From Elusimicrobium minutum (lineage in GTDB: Bacteria > Elusimicrobiota > Elusimicrobia > Elusimicrobiales > UBA9959): a stretch of 56,173 nt of DNA. Positions 41,103 to 50,267 of the stretch are shown one piece after another. Position numbers and translations under genes: made by a program. The number at the start of each line of letters is the position of its first letter. Within the stretch, counting starts at the first letter, position 1. The DNA lies in assembly GCA_020723765.1 (NCBI GenBank), contig DYIF01000013.1, positions 1 to 56,173 on the forward strand, read 5' to 3'. Below the pieces are notes generated by a model. It was not told where the DNA came from. It ran no database searches and saw nothing but the letters and a program-made list of their open reading frames with translations.

Positions 41103-43583
41103 TTACGAGCACTCGGAATATCCGCAGTCATGACATGTCGGCCCGGAGCATCCCGACTCAAAGCTTATATTTGATGAATAACATTTAGGGCAGTACTGGG
41201 TTTTTGATGCTTCCCATAACTGAAGCTTTTGGCCGTTGATATCTTCGTCGGATATCATTTTTCTTTTCTTAAGATGGTTTCTAAGGGCTATGGCTATGGC
41301 GTGTGGTATGGAGTTTACTCTGTTTTCTCCAAAGCCGAAAGGCTTATCCCCTTTAATCGAGTTTAAGTGTTTTAATATTCTTATCGGGTCGCCGTTATTT
41401 TCGAGATATTTCGAAAGGAGAATTCCCACAAGCGCCGTAAGCCCGCTAATTTCGGTACCGAGCGGCGGAAGGTTTGTAAAAACCTGAAAAGGCCCGTTTT
41501 CTTCGGTGAAATTTATGTGTATGTGGAGTGGGCCGTATCCGGTTTGTATCTGGTAATACTCCGAAGATACGCCGAATGTGGTCGGTTTTTTCTTTTTCGG
41601 TTTGTCTGTTTTAGCGTTAATATTCAGAACCTGAAAATCTTTACATCCATCTCTATATACCGTTATCCCTTTGCAGCCCAATTTATAAGAAAGAAAGTAT
41701 GAATTTTTTACGTCTTCCACTTTTGCGGAGTTTGGCATATTTATCGTTTTTGATACCGCATTGTCCACATATTCCTGAAAAGCGGCCTGGGCTTTTATGT
41801 GGTATTCGTAAGTTACATCGTGAGCGGTTGGAAAGATATCCTGTATTTTTTTGGGTATGGCGTCTATTCCTCTTACCGCTTTATGATTTTCGTCTATCTT
41901 TTTCCATAATTCTTCTTTTGTTAAACCGAAATAATTATACTCTTCGGCTATGGATTTGAAAAGCGGATTTATTTCGTAAAATGAATCTTTCAAATCGGGG
42001 GTTTTACCGTTTTTAATAGCCTCTAAAGCCTTTGCTGTGTATCTTACGTAAGCTATGGCAAAAAAAGGTTCTATTCCGCTTCCCTGAAGACCGGCGGCTA
42101 TGGATATCGTTCCCGTGGGGGCTATGGTGGTTCTGGATGCGTTTCTTAAATATCCAGATTTTCCCCTGAAGTATCTGGAATCTTTATCGTATATAGATCC
42201 CTTCCAGTTATAAAAACATCCTCTTTCCTGGGCCAATTTTTCGGATGCCTCGAAAGCTTTTTCCTGTACGAATTTCATAACTTCTTTGGCTTTTTTTATC
42301 CCTTCTTCCGAGTCGTATCTCACTCCCAATTTTACGCAGGTTTCGGCCCATCCCATTACTCCAAGACCTATTTTTCTATTGGATTTCGCCATCTGCTCTA
42401 TTTCCGGCAACGGATAGTTATTTATTTCTATTACGTTGTCTAAAAATCTAACGGCGTTATAAACCGTTTTTTCAAGCCTATCCCAGTTTATTTTACCTTT
42501 CATAATCTCGCCTTCTACGAACTTGGAAAGGTTTATTGAGCCTAAATTGCAGGCTTCCCAGCCCAAAAGCGGCTGTTCGCCGCAAGGATTTGTGGCTTCT
42601 ATCTCGCCTATATGGGGGGTTGGGTTTGAGTTGGTGTTGTTTATCCTTTCGATAAATATTATGCCTGGGTCTCCGGTAGCCCATGCGGATTCCACCAGTT
42701 TGTTGAAAAGTTTTTTTGCGTTTAATTTGGATACCACTTCTTTTGTCCTCGGGTTTAATAACTCTATATCTTCGTTGGCTTCGACCGCCTTCATAAATTT
42801 ATCGTCTATCGCTACAGACAGATTAAAATTTTCCATTACTCCCGGTTTGGATTTTAATGTTATGAATTCTTCTATTTCAGGGTGCCAGTAAGGAAGGATT
42901 CCCATATTTGCGCCGCGTCTTGTCCCGCCCTGTTTTACCACATCGGTCATTTTGTCGAATAACTGCATAAAGGATAACGCCCCGGATGCCACGCCGTTCG
43001 TTTTTTTGACAACATCCCCTTTCGGCCTTAATCTTGCGAAAGAAAACCCCGTTCCTCCTCCGGATTTTTGTATTATGCTTTGAGCGGAAAGGGCTTTGGA
43101 TATTCCTTCCATAGAGTCTTCCACAGGTATTACATAGCATGCCGAGAGTTGCTGGAGGTCTCTGCCGGCGTTCATAAGAGTGGGGGAGTTTGGCAAAAAC
43201 TCGAATTTTGCCATCATATTATAGAAATCCATGGTTTTAGAATCGACCTTTTCTTTTAAATTAGGATTTTTTTCGTATGCGTTTAATATGTTTTTTACGA
43301 ACTTCTGAAAATTTTCTTCTCTTTTGGCCGATTCGTATAGATTTTTATGAAGAAGGAGAAGTCTTGAACTTACGCCGTTATAATCGTATTTTATTATTTC
43401 GTAGTTAATATCTTTTAAATAATCTTCAATGTTATTTTCGAAAAGTATTTCGCTTAAAGCTATATTGAAAGAAACCCTGTAAAAAAGGTCTTCTACGGTT
43501 TTATCGCCTCTAAGGTATTTGTCTTTTATCACTTTTTCCTGGTTTGGTGTGAGATATACTTTTTCTAAGGTCATAGCGCTCAT
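41103..43583 (-). CDS. nrdJ: Adenosylcobalamin-dependent ribonucleotide reductase (class II)
   Basis: An 826-residue enzyme. Class II features: LSACYVIPVEDSMEGI, TNPCGEQPLLGWEACNLGSINLS, the SGIEPFFAIAY loop region, and a C-terminal Cys-rich tail, CPKCYSSNISFESGCSGPTC, used as the redox shuttle. It makes deoxynucleotides with B12 and needs no oxygen, fitting an anaerobe. The start at 43583 has AAGGAG upstream. No cobalamin riboswitch is visible in the roughly 50-base leader. With dut and pyrE/pyrF in the same window, pyrimidine and DNA precursor genes are well represented. Confidence 0.96.
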   Translation of the reverse strand: MSAMTLEKVYLTPNQEKVIKDKYLRGDKTVEDLFYRVSFNIALSEILFENNIEDYLKDINYEIIKYDYNGVSSRLLLLHKNLYESAKREENFQKFVKNILNAYEKNPNLKEKVDSKTMDFYNMMAKFEFLPNSPTLMNAGRDLQQLSACYVIPVEDSMEGISKALSAQSIIQKSGGGTGFSFARLRPKGDVVKKTNGVASGALSFMQLFDKMTDVVKQGGTRRGANMGILPYWHPEIEEFITLKSKPGVMENFNLSVAIDDKFMKAVEANEDIELLNPRTKEVVSKLNAKKLFNKLVESAWATGDPGIIFIERINNTNSNPTPHIGEIEATNPCGEQPLLGWEACNLGSINLSKFVEGEIMKGKINWDRLEKTVYNAVRFLDNVIEINNYPLPEIEQMAKSNRKIGLGVMGWAETCVKLGVRYDSEEGIKKAKEVMKFVQEKAFEASEKLAQERGCFYNWKGSIYDKDSRYFRGKSGYLRNASRTTIAPTGTISIAAGLQGSGIEPFFAIAYVRYTAKALEAIKNGKTPDLKDSFYEINPLFKSIAEEYNYFGLTKEELWKKIDENHKAVRGIDAIPKKIQDIFPTAHDVTYEYHIKAQAAFQEYVDNAVSKTINMPNSAKVEDVKNSYFLSYKLGCKGITVYRDGCKDFQVLNINAKTDKPKKKKPTTFGVSSEYYQIQTGYGPLHIHINFTEENGPFQVFTNLPPLGTEISGLTALVGILLSKYLENNGDPIRILKHLNSIKGDKPFGFGENRVNSIPHAIAIALRNHLKKRKMISDEDINGQKLQLWEASKTQYCPKCYSSNISFESGCSGPTCHDCGYSECS

Positions 43584-43636
43584 TTTAACTCCTTCGTTAA
43601 TTTTAAAGATATGCCCAAAACTTTGGGGATAATTAA

Positions 43637-43665
43637 ATGATAAAAAAACTTTGCTCTTTTGTCAA
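43637..43665 (-). promoter_or_regulatory. Consensus promoter for nrdJ
   Basis: On the minus strand TTGACA (plus 43660-43665), exactly 17 bases, then TATCAT (plus 43637-43642). The nrdJ start is about 54 bases further on, so the leader is short. On the other side of the same gap, a TTGTTAAA / TTTAACAA inverted repeat at 43688-43708 may mark the end or operator for the rightward gene. Confidence 0.7.
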
Positions 43666-43759
43666 ATTTTCCATAGACGGGGGGATTTTGTTAAAAAAAA
43701 TTTAACAAATATGAAACAGCATTCGGTTAGAATATAGTAAGATATTTTAAGGAGATTTT

Positions 43760-46030
43760 ATGAAAGACGTTAATTTTAACGAAAACGATTTAAATATAGA
43801 CGCCTTAGGAGATATAGAAACAGCAAGAAGCGCTTTAAGATGGGCTCTGGATAAAATAAGAAGAATGTCGGACGAACTTTTGAGGGTAAAACAGGATTTG
43901 CACGATAAAAATTCTCAAATAAACTTCCTTGAAAAACAGGTGGAATCCAAAAATCTGGAAATAGCGAGAATAATAAAGGCAAACGAAGAGGAAATAGAAG
44001 CCAGAAGAAAATCTTTAGAGATGGAGTTTAAATCCAAGCTTGAAAGGATAAGCGACAGGGAAAGAGAGCTTGAAGAAAAAGTGACAAAATACGAAGAGAT
44101 TTACAGAACAAAAGAGCAAAAGCTTTTGGAGGATTATCAGAAAAGGGCGGACGAGTTGAAAAGCAGGTGGGCTCAGGTTGAGGCGGAGCTGTGGCAGGCC
44201 AAACAGGAGCAGCTTTTAAAACAACAGGAGTTTGATAAAATATACGCGGTCAAGATTCAGCAGGAAAGGGATAAGATGAGAGAAGAGTTCGATATGTTAA
44301 AAGGGGACTTGGAAAAAACGTATCAGGAAAGAATAAAAGAATTTGAGAAAAGACAGGCCGAGATAGAAGAAGAACTAAAGAAAAGAGAGGCGGTTATAAA
44401 ATGGGCTAAGGATAGTTTTCAAAAGGAGCTTGAAGAAAAAGAGAAGAAACTAAGAGATAAAGAGTACGAACTCGACGTTAAGATTAAAGAAAAAGATTCG
44501 GAGATAGAAAAAACAAGAACGGAATTATCTTCCAAAGAAGGCGAGCTGAAGGTTTTATACGAGGCCATTAAAAACAGGGACGTCGAGATTAAAAAATACC
44601 AGGAGCTTATCTCCAATTTAGAAGATGTTATAAAAACTCTTAACATTGAAAAAAACGCATTAAAACAAGAAAAAGAAGAGCAGATAAAAGCTCTTTTGAA
44701 TGAAATAGAATCATATAAAAATAGGATACCGGAAATAGAAAAAGAGTTTGCTTCAAAACTGAAAATAGCTTTAGAGCATGAGAGAGGAAAATACGGGGAA
44801 AAGCTGAAAGAAATTAACGAATCTCATAAAAAAGAGGTTTCTCTTAAAAACGAGGAGATTAAGTTTTTAACTTCAAATATTCAAACTTTAAACGAAAACG
44901 TTAAGAAATTAGAAGAGGAAAGAAACGGTTTAAGAGACGAAATAAAAAATTTGGAATCCGTTTTAAAATCTAAAACCAACGAGCTTGAGTTTAAGTTAAA
45001 TCAACAAAAAGACGAGTATGAGATAAAATTAAAATTAGAAGCGGAAAATTACGAGCAGAAACTGAATAAGGAAAGAGAAAATATTAAGAACGGTTATGAA
45101 GATATAATAGAAGGCAAGGTTAAAGAGATAGCGTCTTTAAAAGAGGAAAACAAAAGGCTCGGTTCTGTTTTAGCGGAAAAAGAAAAAGAAATATCTTCTC
45201 TTAAAGACTCGATTTTTAAGATAAAGGCCGAATTCGATAACGAGAAGATGAAAATTTACGACGATATCAGAAAACAGATATCGGCGGAGTCCGAGGAGAA
45301 AATTAAGTTTATTAAAGACGAGTACGATGAGAATATTAAAAGAATGGAAGAGGCTTATAAAGAGAGCCTGGCCGTTAAGGATAAAGAAATAGAAATTAAA
45401 AGAAACGAAATAAATTCTCTTTTGGCAAAGATTAAAAATTTGGAGCAGGAAAACGAAAAGGAAATTTCCGGTCTTGTAAACAAATTTAGGGACGAGATAA
45501 AAACCATCGAAAACAATTATTCTCAAATGATAAAGGTTTATGAGAAGAAAATATCCGAGTTGAACGAATTTGCGGCCGGTCTTAGATTGGATTATGAGAG
45601 AAAAATGGCCGATGAGAAAAGAGTTATGGAAGAGAAATATAAATCGGAGTTGAATAGAGAAGAAAACAGGTTAAAGGAAATTGCAGAGGGTTATAAGAAA
45701 TCACTGGAAGAGGCGAAAAGAACATCCGAAGAAGAAATTTTAAAAATTAAAAGGGAAATGGAAAAGGTAAAGACGGAGTTGTTGTCCAAAAACGAGGAAA
45801 TAGAGGGTTTAAAGAGTCAGGTTTTAGCATTAAAAGCCGATATAAGATTTTATGAAAACGAAAAAAAATCTTTAGATGAAAATCTTAAGAAATCAAACGA
45901 AGAATCGGAAAACCTTAAAGTTATTTTAAAAGAAAAAGAATCGATTATATCCGCTTTAAAATCGGATATAGTTTCAATGAAAAAACTGATAGACGAGTTA
46001 AACGAAAGTATTAAAAATACAAATAAATAG
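43760..46030 (+). CDS. Long coiled-coil protein, function unknown
   Basis: A 756-residue protein that is almost wholly charged heptad-type helix (Glu, Lys and Arg rich), from about residue 30 to the end. Only the first ~30 residues (DIETARSALRWALDKIRRM) look like a separate motif. There is no signal peptide, Walker motif or membrane segment, so it is not an SMC or a secreted protein; a cytoplasmic scaffold, filament or tether is the best description. AAGGAG precedes the ATG. It stands alone between nrdJ and the pseudo-receiver gene and has no obvious partner. Homology by coiled-coil content alone would be misleading. Confidence 0.7.
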   Translation: MKDVNFNENDLNIDALGDIETARSALRWALDKIRRMSDELLRVKQDLHDKNSQINFLEKQVESKNLEIARIIKANEEEIEARRKSLEMEFKSKLERISDRERELEEKVTKYEEIYRTKEQKLLEDYQKRADELKSRWAQVEAELWQAKQEQLLKQQEFDKIYAVKIQQERDKMREEFDMLKGDLEKTYQERIKEFEKRQAEIEEELKKREAVIKWAKDSFQKELEEKEKKLRDKEYELDVKIKEKDSEIEKTRTELSSKEGELKVLYEAIKNRDVEIKKYQELISNLEDVIKTLNIEKNALKQEKEEQIKALLNEIESYKNRIPEIEKEFASKLKIALEHERGKYGEKLKEINESHKKEVSLKNEEIKFLTSNIQTLNENVKKLEEERNGLRDEIKNLESVLKSKTNELEFKLNQQKDEYEIKLKLEAENYEQKLNKERENIKNGYEDIIEGKVKEIASLKEENKRLGSVLAEKEKEISSLKDSIFKIKAEFDNEKMKIYDDIRKQISAESEEKIKFIKDEYDENIKRMEEAYKESLAVKDKEIEIKRNEINSLLAKIKNLEQENEKEISGLVNKFRDEIKTIENNYSQMIKVYEKKISELNEFAAGLRLDYERKMADEKRVMEEKYKSELNREENRLKEIAEGYKKSLEEAKRTSEEEILKIKREMEKVKTELLSKNEEIEGLKSQVLALKADIRFYENEKKSLDENLKKSNEESENLKVILKEKESIISALKSDIVSMKKLIDELNESIKNTNK

Positions 46031-46066
46031 ATATTTAAATTTTTTCATATTTAATTTAATCTTATC

Positions 46067-47161
46067 TCAGGGGTATGTTTTTATCTCGCCGTATATGGAG
46101 TTGGAGTTTTCTTGATAAATATATCTTATTTTTTTGCCTTTATAGTCGAAAGAGAGAATTTTTTTGTCCGGAGATATCAGTTTTTTCGTTATAACGGATG
46201 GGTTTTCGGTTGTCGAAGCGTATATTTTTGATTTAGAGTAATAATAAATCTCATATCCGTCGCATCCTATGTATTCTATGTCGTCATAAGGCAAATTGTA
46301 TCTGGATATTTGGGAAAGATTGTCGTCGTTCATGGATTTGATTATGTTGTTTTCGGTTAACATCCATACATACATTCCGTCGAAACATATGTCTTTGGGG
46401 GCTTGAGCAGGTTTGGTAGACGATATTATATTGTAAGAGCCCGATTTGGTTCTTTTTTTAACCTCCCAGTTGTCCGTGATAAAAAAGAAAAAACCTTCTC
46501 CGCCGTCTTTTACAATAGTGGCTATTTCGGATGTGGGGAAGTTCTTTATGGTTTCTAATTTATCTTTATCGTATATATAGAAAGACTGCAAAAGCCAGTC
46601 GTATATGTAAGTTTTACCCGAATGAGAGAAAAAACCGGATATGTTGACGGTTGGAACGATTATCCTTTCGTCTTTTGGTTTATCCGATTCTTTTTTATTA
46701 AAAAGCGTAGCGGAAAATGGGATAATCATAATGAGAGTTGTTATCAAAATTATGGGGGTTAGATTTTTAATTTTTTTAGCCGGTTTTTCTTCAATAACGA
46801 CTTTTCGGCTTTCAAATAAAGAAAGTTTTTTGGCAAGTTCCACCTCGGTCCATGGAAATTCTATAACCTCGTCCGCTATTTTTCTAAACTCTTCTCTTTT
46901 TACGAAATCTTTGTTTTTTTGAGCTATGATTACCGGAAGCAAAGGGGCTATTTTTTTTATTTCTTTCGCGTATATCTCCGCCGGCGGATCCGAACTTTCG
47001 GTTATTATCAGGGCAAGCGGAACGAATTTTTCAAGCATGTCCGAGGCTTCGTTTATGTTTCGGCAAAAAAAGGGTTTGTATCCCGCCAATTGGAATATCG
47101 TTTCCATTCTTTTGGTATCTTCCAAATTTTGAGTTATTATTATCACGTCCTTGTTTTTCAT
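46067..47161 (-). CDS. Membrane protein with pseudo-receiver domain and beta-rich C-terminus
   Basis: The start at 47161 is preferred: it follows the previous stop by two bases, whereas the ATG at 47257 would overlap that gene by 94 bases. Residues about 1-120 look like a receiver domain (DVIIITQNLEDTKRMETIFQLAGY), but the phospho-acceptor region reads IITESSDPP (Glu for Asp) and the Lys of the usual KP is replaced (EFPWTE), so it is likely not phosphorylated. One membrane span follows (about 135-155), then a periplasmic domain rich in aromatic strands (DGGEGFFFFI, DGMYVWMLTENNII), perhaps beta-propeller-like. The neighbour is an outer-membrane LysM protein in the same operon. Confidence 0.65.
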   Translation of the reverse strand: MKNKDVIIITQNLEDTKRMETIFQLAGYKPFFCRNINEASDMLEKFVPLALIITESSDPPAEIYAKEIKKIAPLLPVIIAQKNKDFVKREEFRKIADEVIEFPWTEVELAKKLSLFESRKVVIEEKPAKKIKNLTPIILITTLIMIIPFSATLFNKKESDKPKDERIIVPTVNISGFFSHSGKTYIYDWLLQSFYIYDKDKLETIKNFPTSEIATIVKDGGEGFFFFITDNWEVKKRTKSGSYNIISSTKPAQAPKDICFDGMYVWMLTENNIIKSMNDDNLSQISRYNLPYDDIEYIGCDGYEIYYYSKSKIYASTTENPSVITKKLISPDKKILSFDYKGKKIRYIYQENSNSIYGEIKTYP

Positions 47162-47163
47162 AT

Positions 47164-48456
47164 TTATTTTTTGGGCGGCGGGATTGTAAGTATTTCTCCT
47201 TCTTTCGGAAGTCCTTTGAATATTTTCGACTGGTTTTCGTCGTATATTATTTTCCACATATCGGGAGTGCCGTAATACTTGGAGGATATGGACCTTAACG
47301 TTTCTCCGTTTTCGACTTTATGGAGTTTAGGCCATTTTTCTTCTTTTTTAACCTGTGTTTTTTCTTCGATCGGTTTTTGCAGTTTTTTCTTGGCAAATTC
47401 TATGTCTATTAATTCCATCTCGGCTTGTTTTACTTTTTCCCTGAGTTCCAGCATCCTGGTGTTTAATATGGTGACCTCGGATTCCAGTATCCCTTTTTGT
47501 GTGGAGTATCTGGACATTTCGGTTTCCAAATTTTTTATTTGTTCCGTAAGCGCTTGAGATTTGGCGTTGAGTTCTTTTACTTTATTCGTAGCGTCGTCAA
47601 ACATCCTTTCTTTATATCCGGGTCCCGTGAATTTATAAGTCAAAGAAAAACCGTAACTTCCGGCGTTATAATGAAATCCCTTCCATGGGTATGAAATCCC
47701 TATGTCTATTATAACCGGATCGAAATTAAGCCCGGCTCCCATGGCCAAGTAATCCCTTCCGTTTAAGTTTATCCCTTTGCCGACACGTATCCTTAGAAGG
47801 TCGTCGTAAAATTTTCGCTCTATCCCCGGGAAAAATTCGGAATATCCCCCGGTTACTCTAAAATCTAAAGCGAAAGTAGTGTCCAGATATCTATAAGAGT
47901 TTCCTACGGTTATTGTGGCCATGGATTTTCCCATACCGGTGGTTATTTTCGATAAAACCAGCGAGGTTTTGTAATTTTCAACCGAGCTTAAAATGACCCC
48001 CGCGTCAAAACCGAGTCCTATATGAGAATTCCCTTCGTATTTCATTCCGCCTATTCTAAAATTTGCTCCGTATAATATCGGAAGCTGGAAATATTTTAAA
48101 GTCGTCTGGTCGGAGTATGAAAATATGAGGGTATCCATCGAACCGTATGATGATTGCCTTACCCTGTCGTATCCGAAGCCCAGAACGGTGTTTTTTGTAT
48201 CCGGAAGCGGCCTTTTATATCCTAAAGTAAAATCAAAAAGATTTTTTTCGGATAATTTGGCGTTTATCGAAGAGCCAACCTCCCAGTCTTTTACCTGAGT
48301 AAGTCCCGCGGGGTTGTAAAACATGGAAAAAACATCGTCGGCGATTGAAGAAAAAGCGCTTCCCATAGATGTCGCCCTTATGCCGGGATAAGTGTATGAA
48401 AAATCTTTCGAATTTAGATTTAAAGACAAAATTAAAAGCGATATAATATTTATCAT
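47164..48456 (-). CDS. Outer-membrane beta-barrel protein with coiled coil and LysM domain
   Basis: A signal peptide (about 1-16) is followed by a barrel-like region (ATSMGSAFSSIADDVFSMFYNPAGL matches the UPF0164/PorV-like opening) to about residue 280, a coiled coil (about 290-355), and a C-terminal LysM domain (HKVENGETLRSISSKYYG, DENQ). The layout suggests an outer-membrane protein that reaches the peptidoglycan. UPF0164/PorV-type proteins bring partners to the outer membrane. A TATAAT (plus 48463-48468) ends six bases before the ATG with no ribosome binding site, suggesting a leaderless mRNA. Confidence 0.75.
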   Translation of the reverse strand: MINIISLLILSLNLNSKDFSYTYPGIRATSMGSAFSSIADDVFSMFYNPAGLTQVKDWEVGSSINAKLSEKNLFDFTLGYKRPLPDTKNTVLGFGYDRVRQSSYGSMDTLIFSYSDQTTLKYFQLPILYGANFRIGGMKYEGNSHIGLGFDAGVILSSVENYKTSLVLSKITTGMGKSMATITVGNSYRYLDTTFALDFRVTGGYSEFFPGIERKFYDDLLRIRVGKGINLNGRDYLAMGAGLNFDPVIIDIGISYPWKGFHYNAGSYGFSLTYKFTGPGYKERMFDDATNKVKELNAKSQALTEQIKNLETEMSRYSTQKGILESEVTILNTRMLELREKVKQAEMELIDIEFAKKKLQKPIEEKTQVKKEEKWPKLHKVENGETLRSISSKYYGTPDMWKIIYDENQSKIFKGLPKEGEILTIPPPKK

Positions 48457-48514
48457 AATTTTATTATAATATTTTTATGTTAATTTTCTGTTTCAAACCT
48501 ATTAAGAGGTTTTT

Positions 48515-50260
48515 ATGATAAATTTTTTCTTTTTATTCTTTTCGATAATTCTAAATTCTCAAGAAAAATCCACTCAGTCTTTTTCAGTTTCCGTACCGTC
48601 TATAACCGTGGTCTATCCCTGGGAAGGGAAAAACGTCGGAGAAGTTTCAAAAACTTTCATTTTTGGAAACGTTAAACCTTATGTTTCCACCATAACAGTA
48701 AACGGTCTGAGCGTTAAGGTTTATAAAAACGGTTCTTTTATATCTTATCTTGCGCCGACAAACGGAGTTTTTAATATAATCGCCGCAAACGAGATAGGCG
48801 TTTCAAGTTATACGAGAACCGTTGTTATGGGCAAAGACCAAACTTCTCAAAAGCCGATTTTTGAGCTTGTATCGCCTTCGACTTCTACCGAGATGGTAAG
48901 CGGCAACGATATCCAATTGTCCGTTAAAGGCTTTAAATCGGCTACGGTTTATTACGAAATAGAAGATATCTGTTCGGGTTATATGGATGAGTTCCCAAGC
49001 GGAAGCGGAGTCTATAATTCGGTTTGTTATGTCGGGAGGGATGTTAAGAATAATAAATATCATCTGACATTGAAATATAAAACGGGAGACCATAAAGGAG
49101 ATAAAATAAAGTACGAGGATTTTTTGACAGTCGTTTCTAACGATTATTTGGTCGAGACTTCAACCGATAGTGTGGTATTAAAAAACGATATAGGCGGGTA
49201 TGTGGCTTTTTTGCCCAAAGACGTTATTTTGCTTTCGGACAGAAAGGAAGGAGGTAAATATAGAGTTAAATTGGGCAAATCCAGGTTTTGGGTGGATTCG
49301 GATAAAGTTAATTTTAAAGGATTTTCAAAAAAACCTTTAATCGCGGAAACCGGAGCGGTAAGATTTTCCAGAATTTCTTCCAACAAAACGGCAGCTAAAA
49401 TCGCTATTTATAACAAGGTCCCTTTTTCCGTCTGGCAGGAGGATAGTAAACTTTATTTAAATCTATATAACGCCAATTTGAGAACCAACTGGATCGTTTA
49501 CGATTCCTCGGATAATTTCGTAGATAGTTTGTCTTTCAGGCAGGCGGGAACGGACGAAGCTCTTTTTGTTTTTAGTTTCAAAAAAAATTCGGAGTTCTGG
49601 GGTTACGATATATATTATTCGACCGACAATTCGCTCAACGTTGAATTAAAATTCAGACCCAACATAATTACGCTTATGCCCGATTTTCTTAAAGGATTAA
49701 ACATAATACTGGATCCCGGTCATTCGCCCAAAAAAACTCCTCCTTTTGACGGAGGGGTGGGGCCGAGCGGAAGCTTTGAGTATGAGATAAATCTAAAAAT
49801 AGCCCAAAAACTGAGAGAAAAACTGGCCGCTTTGGGAGCCAATGTGTTTATGACGAGATATTCCAACGACGAAAAAGAGCAGGTCTCGTTGCAGGAAAGA
49901 CCGAGAATAGCCAAAAGGCTTAACGGAGACCTTTATATAAGCATACATAATAACGCGATACCGGACGGCGAGGACCCCTATTTAAAGCCGAGGGGTTTTC
50001 AGATATATTATTACCATTTGCATTCCAAAAGATTGGCTCAAAGCATACATAAAAGTTTTTTAAAAAATATAAATCTTCCCGACGAGGGTTTGAGATATGG
50101 GGATTATCATGTGGCCAGAATAACTCAGATGCCCTCCGTTTTGATTGAAAACGCTTATATGATACTGCCGGAACAGGAAGAGCTTCTTTTAGACGATTTG
50201 TTTTGCGATAAGTTAGCCGAAACCGTAAAAGAGGGGATAATAGATTATTTTAAGCAATGA
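48515..50260 (+). CDS. Secreted N-acetylmuramoyl-L-alanine amidase (Amidase_3)
   Basis: A 581-residue periplasmic amidase. A signal peptide leads into beta-rich, AMIN- or SH3-like regions (about 30-370), then the catalytic Amidase_3 domain (about 390-580) with all zinc ligands: DPGHSP, SFEYEIN (Glu), SIHNNA (His) and LIENAYM (Glu). It cleaves the lactyl bond between MurNAc and L-Ala, as in AmiC. AAGAGG sits five bases before the ATG, within a small hairpin (AAACCT / AGGTTT, 48495-48512). It is the first gene of a seven-to-nine gene plus-strand run. Confidence 0.9.
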   Translation: MINFFFLFFSIILNSQEKSTQSFSVSVPSITVVYPWEGKNVGEVSKTFIFGNVKPYVSTITVNGLSVKVYKNGSFISYLAPTNGVFNIIAANEIGVSSYTRTVVMGKDQTSQKPIFELVSPSTSTEMVSGNDIQLSVKGFKSATVYYEIEDICSGYMDEFPSGSGVYNSVCYVGRDVKNNKYHLTLKYKTGDHKGDKIKYEDFLTVVSNDYLVETSTDSVVLKNDIGGYVAFLPKDVILLSDRKEGGKYRVKLGKSRFWVDSDKVNFKGFSKKPLIAETGAVRFSRISSNKTAAKIAIYNKVPFSVWQEDSKLYLNLYNANLRTNWIVYDSSDNFVDSLSFRQAGTDEALFVFSFKKNSEFWGYDIYYSTDNSLNVELKFRPNIITLMPDFLKGLNIILDPGHSPKKTPPFDGGVGPSGSFEYEINLKIAQKLREKLAALGANVFMTRYSNDEKEQVSLQERPRIAKRLNGDLYISIHNNAIPDGEDPYLKPRGFQIYYYHLHSKRLAQSIHKSFLKNINLPDEGLRYGDYHVARITQMPSVLIENAYMILPEQEELLLDDLFCDKLAETVKEGIIDYFKQ

Positions 50261-50267
50261 GGTTGTT

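Noticed and set aside
43584-43659. Cobalamin riboswitch before nrdJ
   Set aside because: Only about 50 bases lie between the promoter and the start, and no B12-box-like sequence is present.
43688-43708. TTGTTAAA / TTTAACAA inverted repeat as a terminator or operator
   Set aside because: It is made only of A and T pairs with few G-C, so it may be chance in AT-rich DNA; no promoter fits it well.
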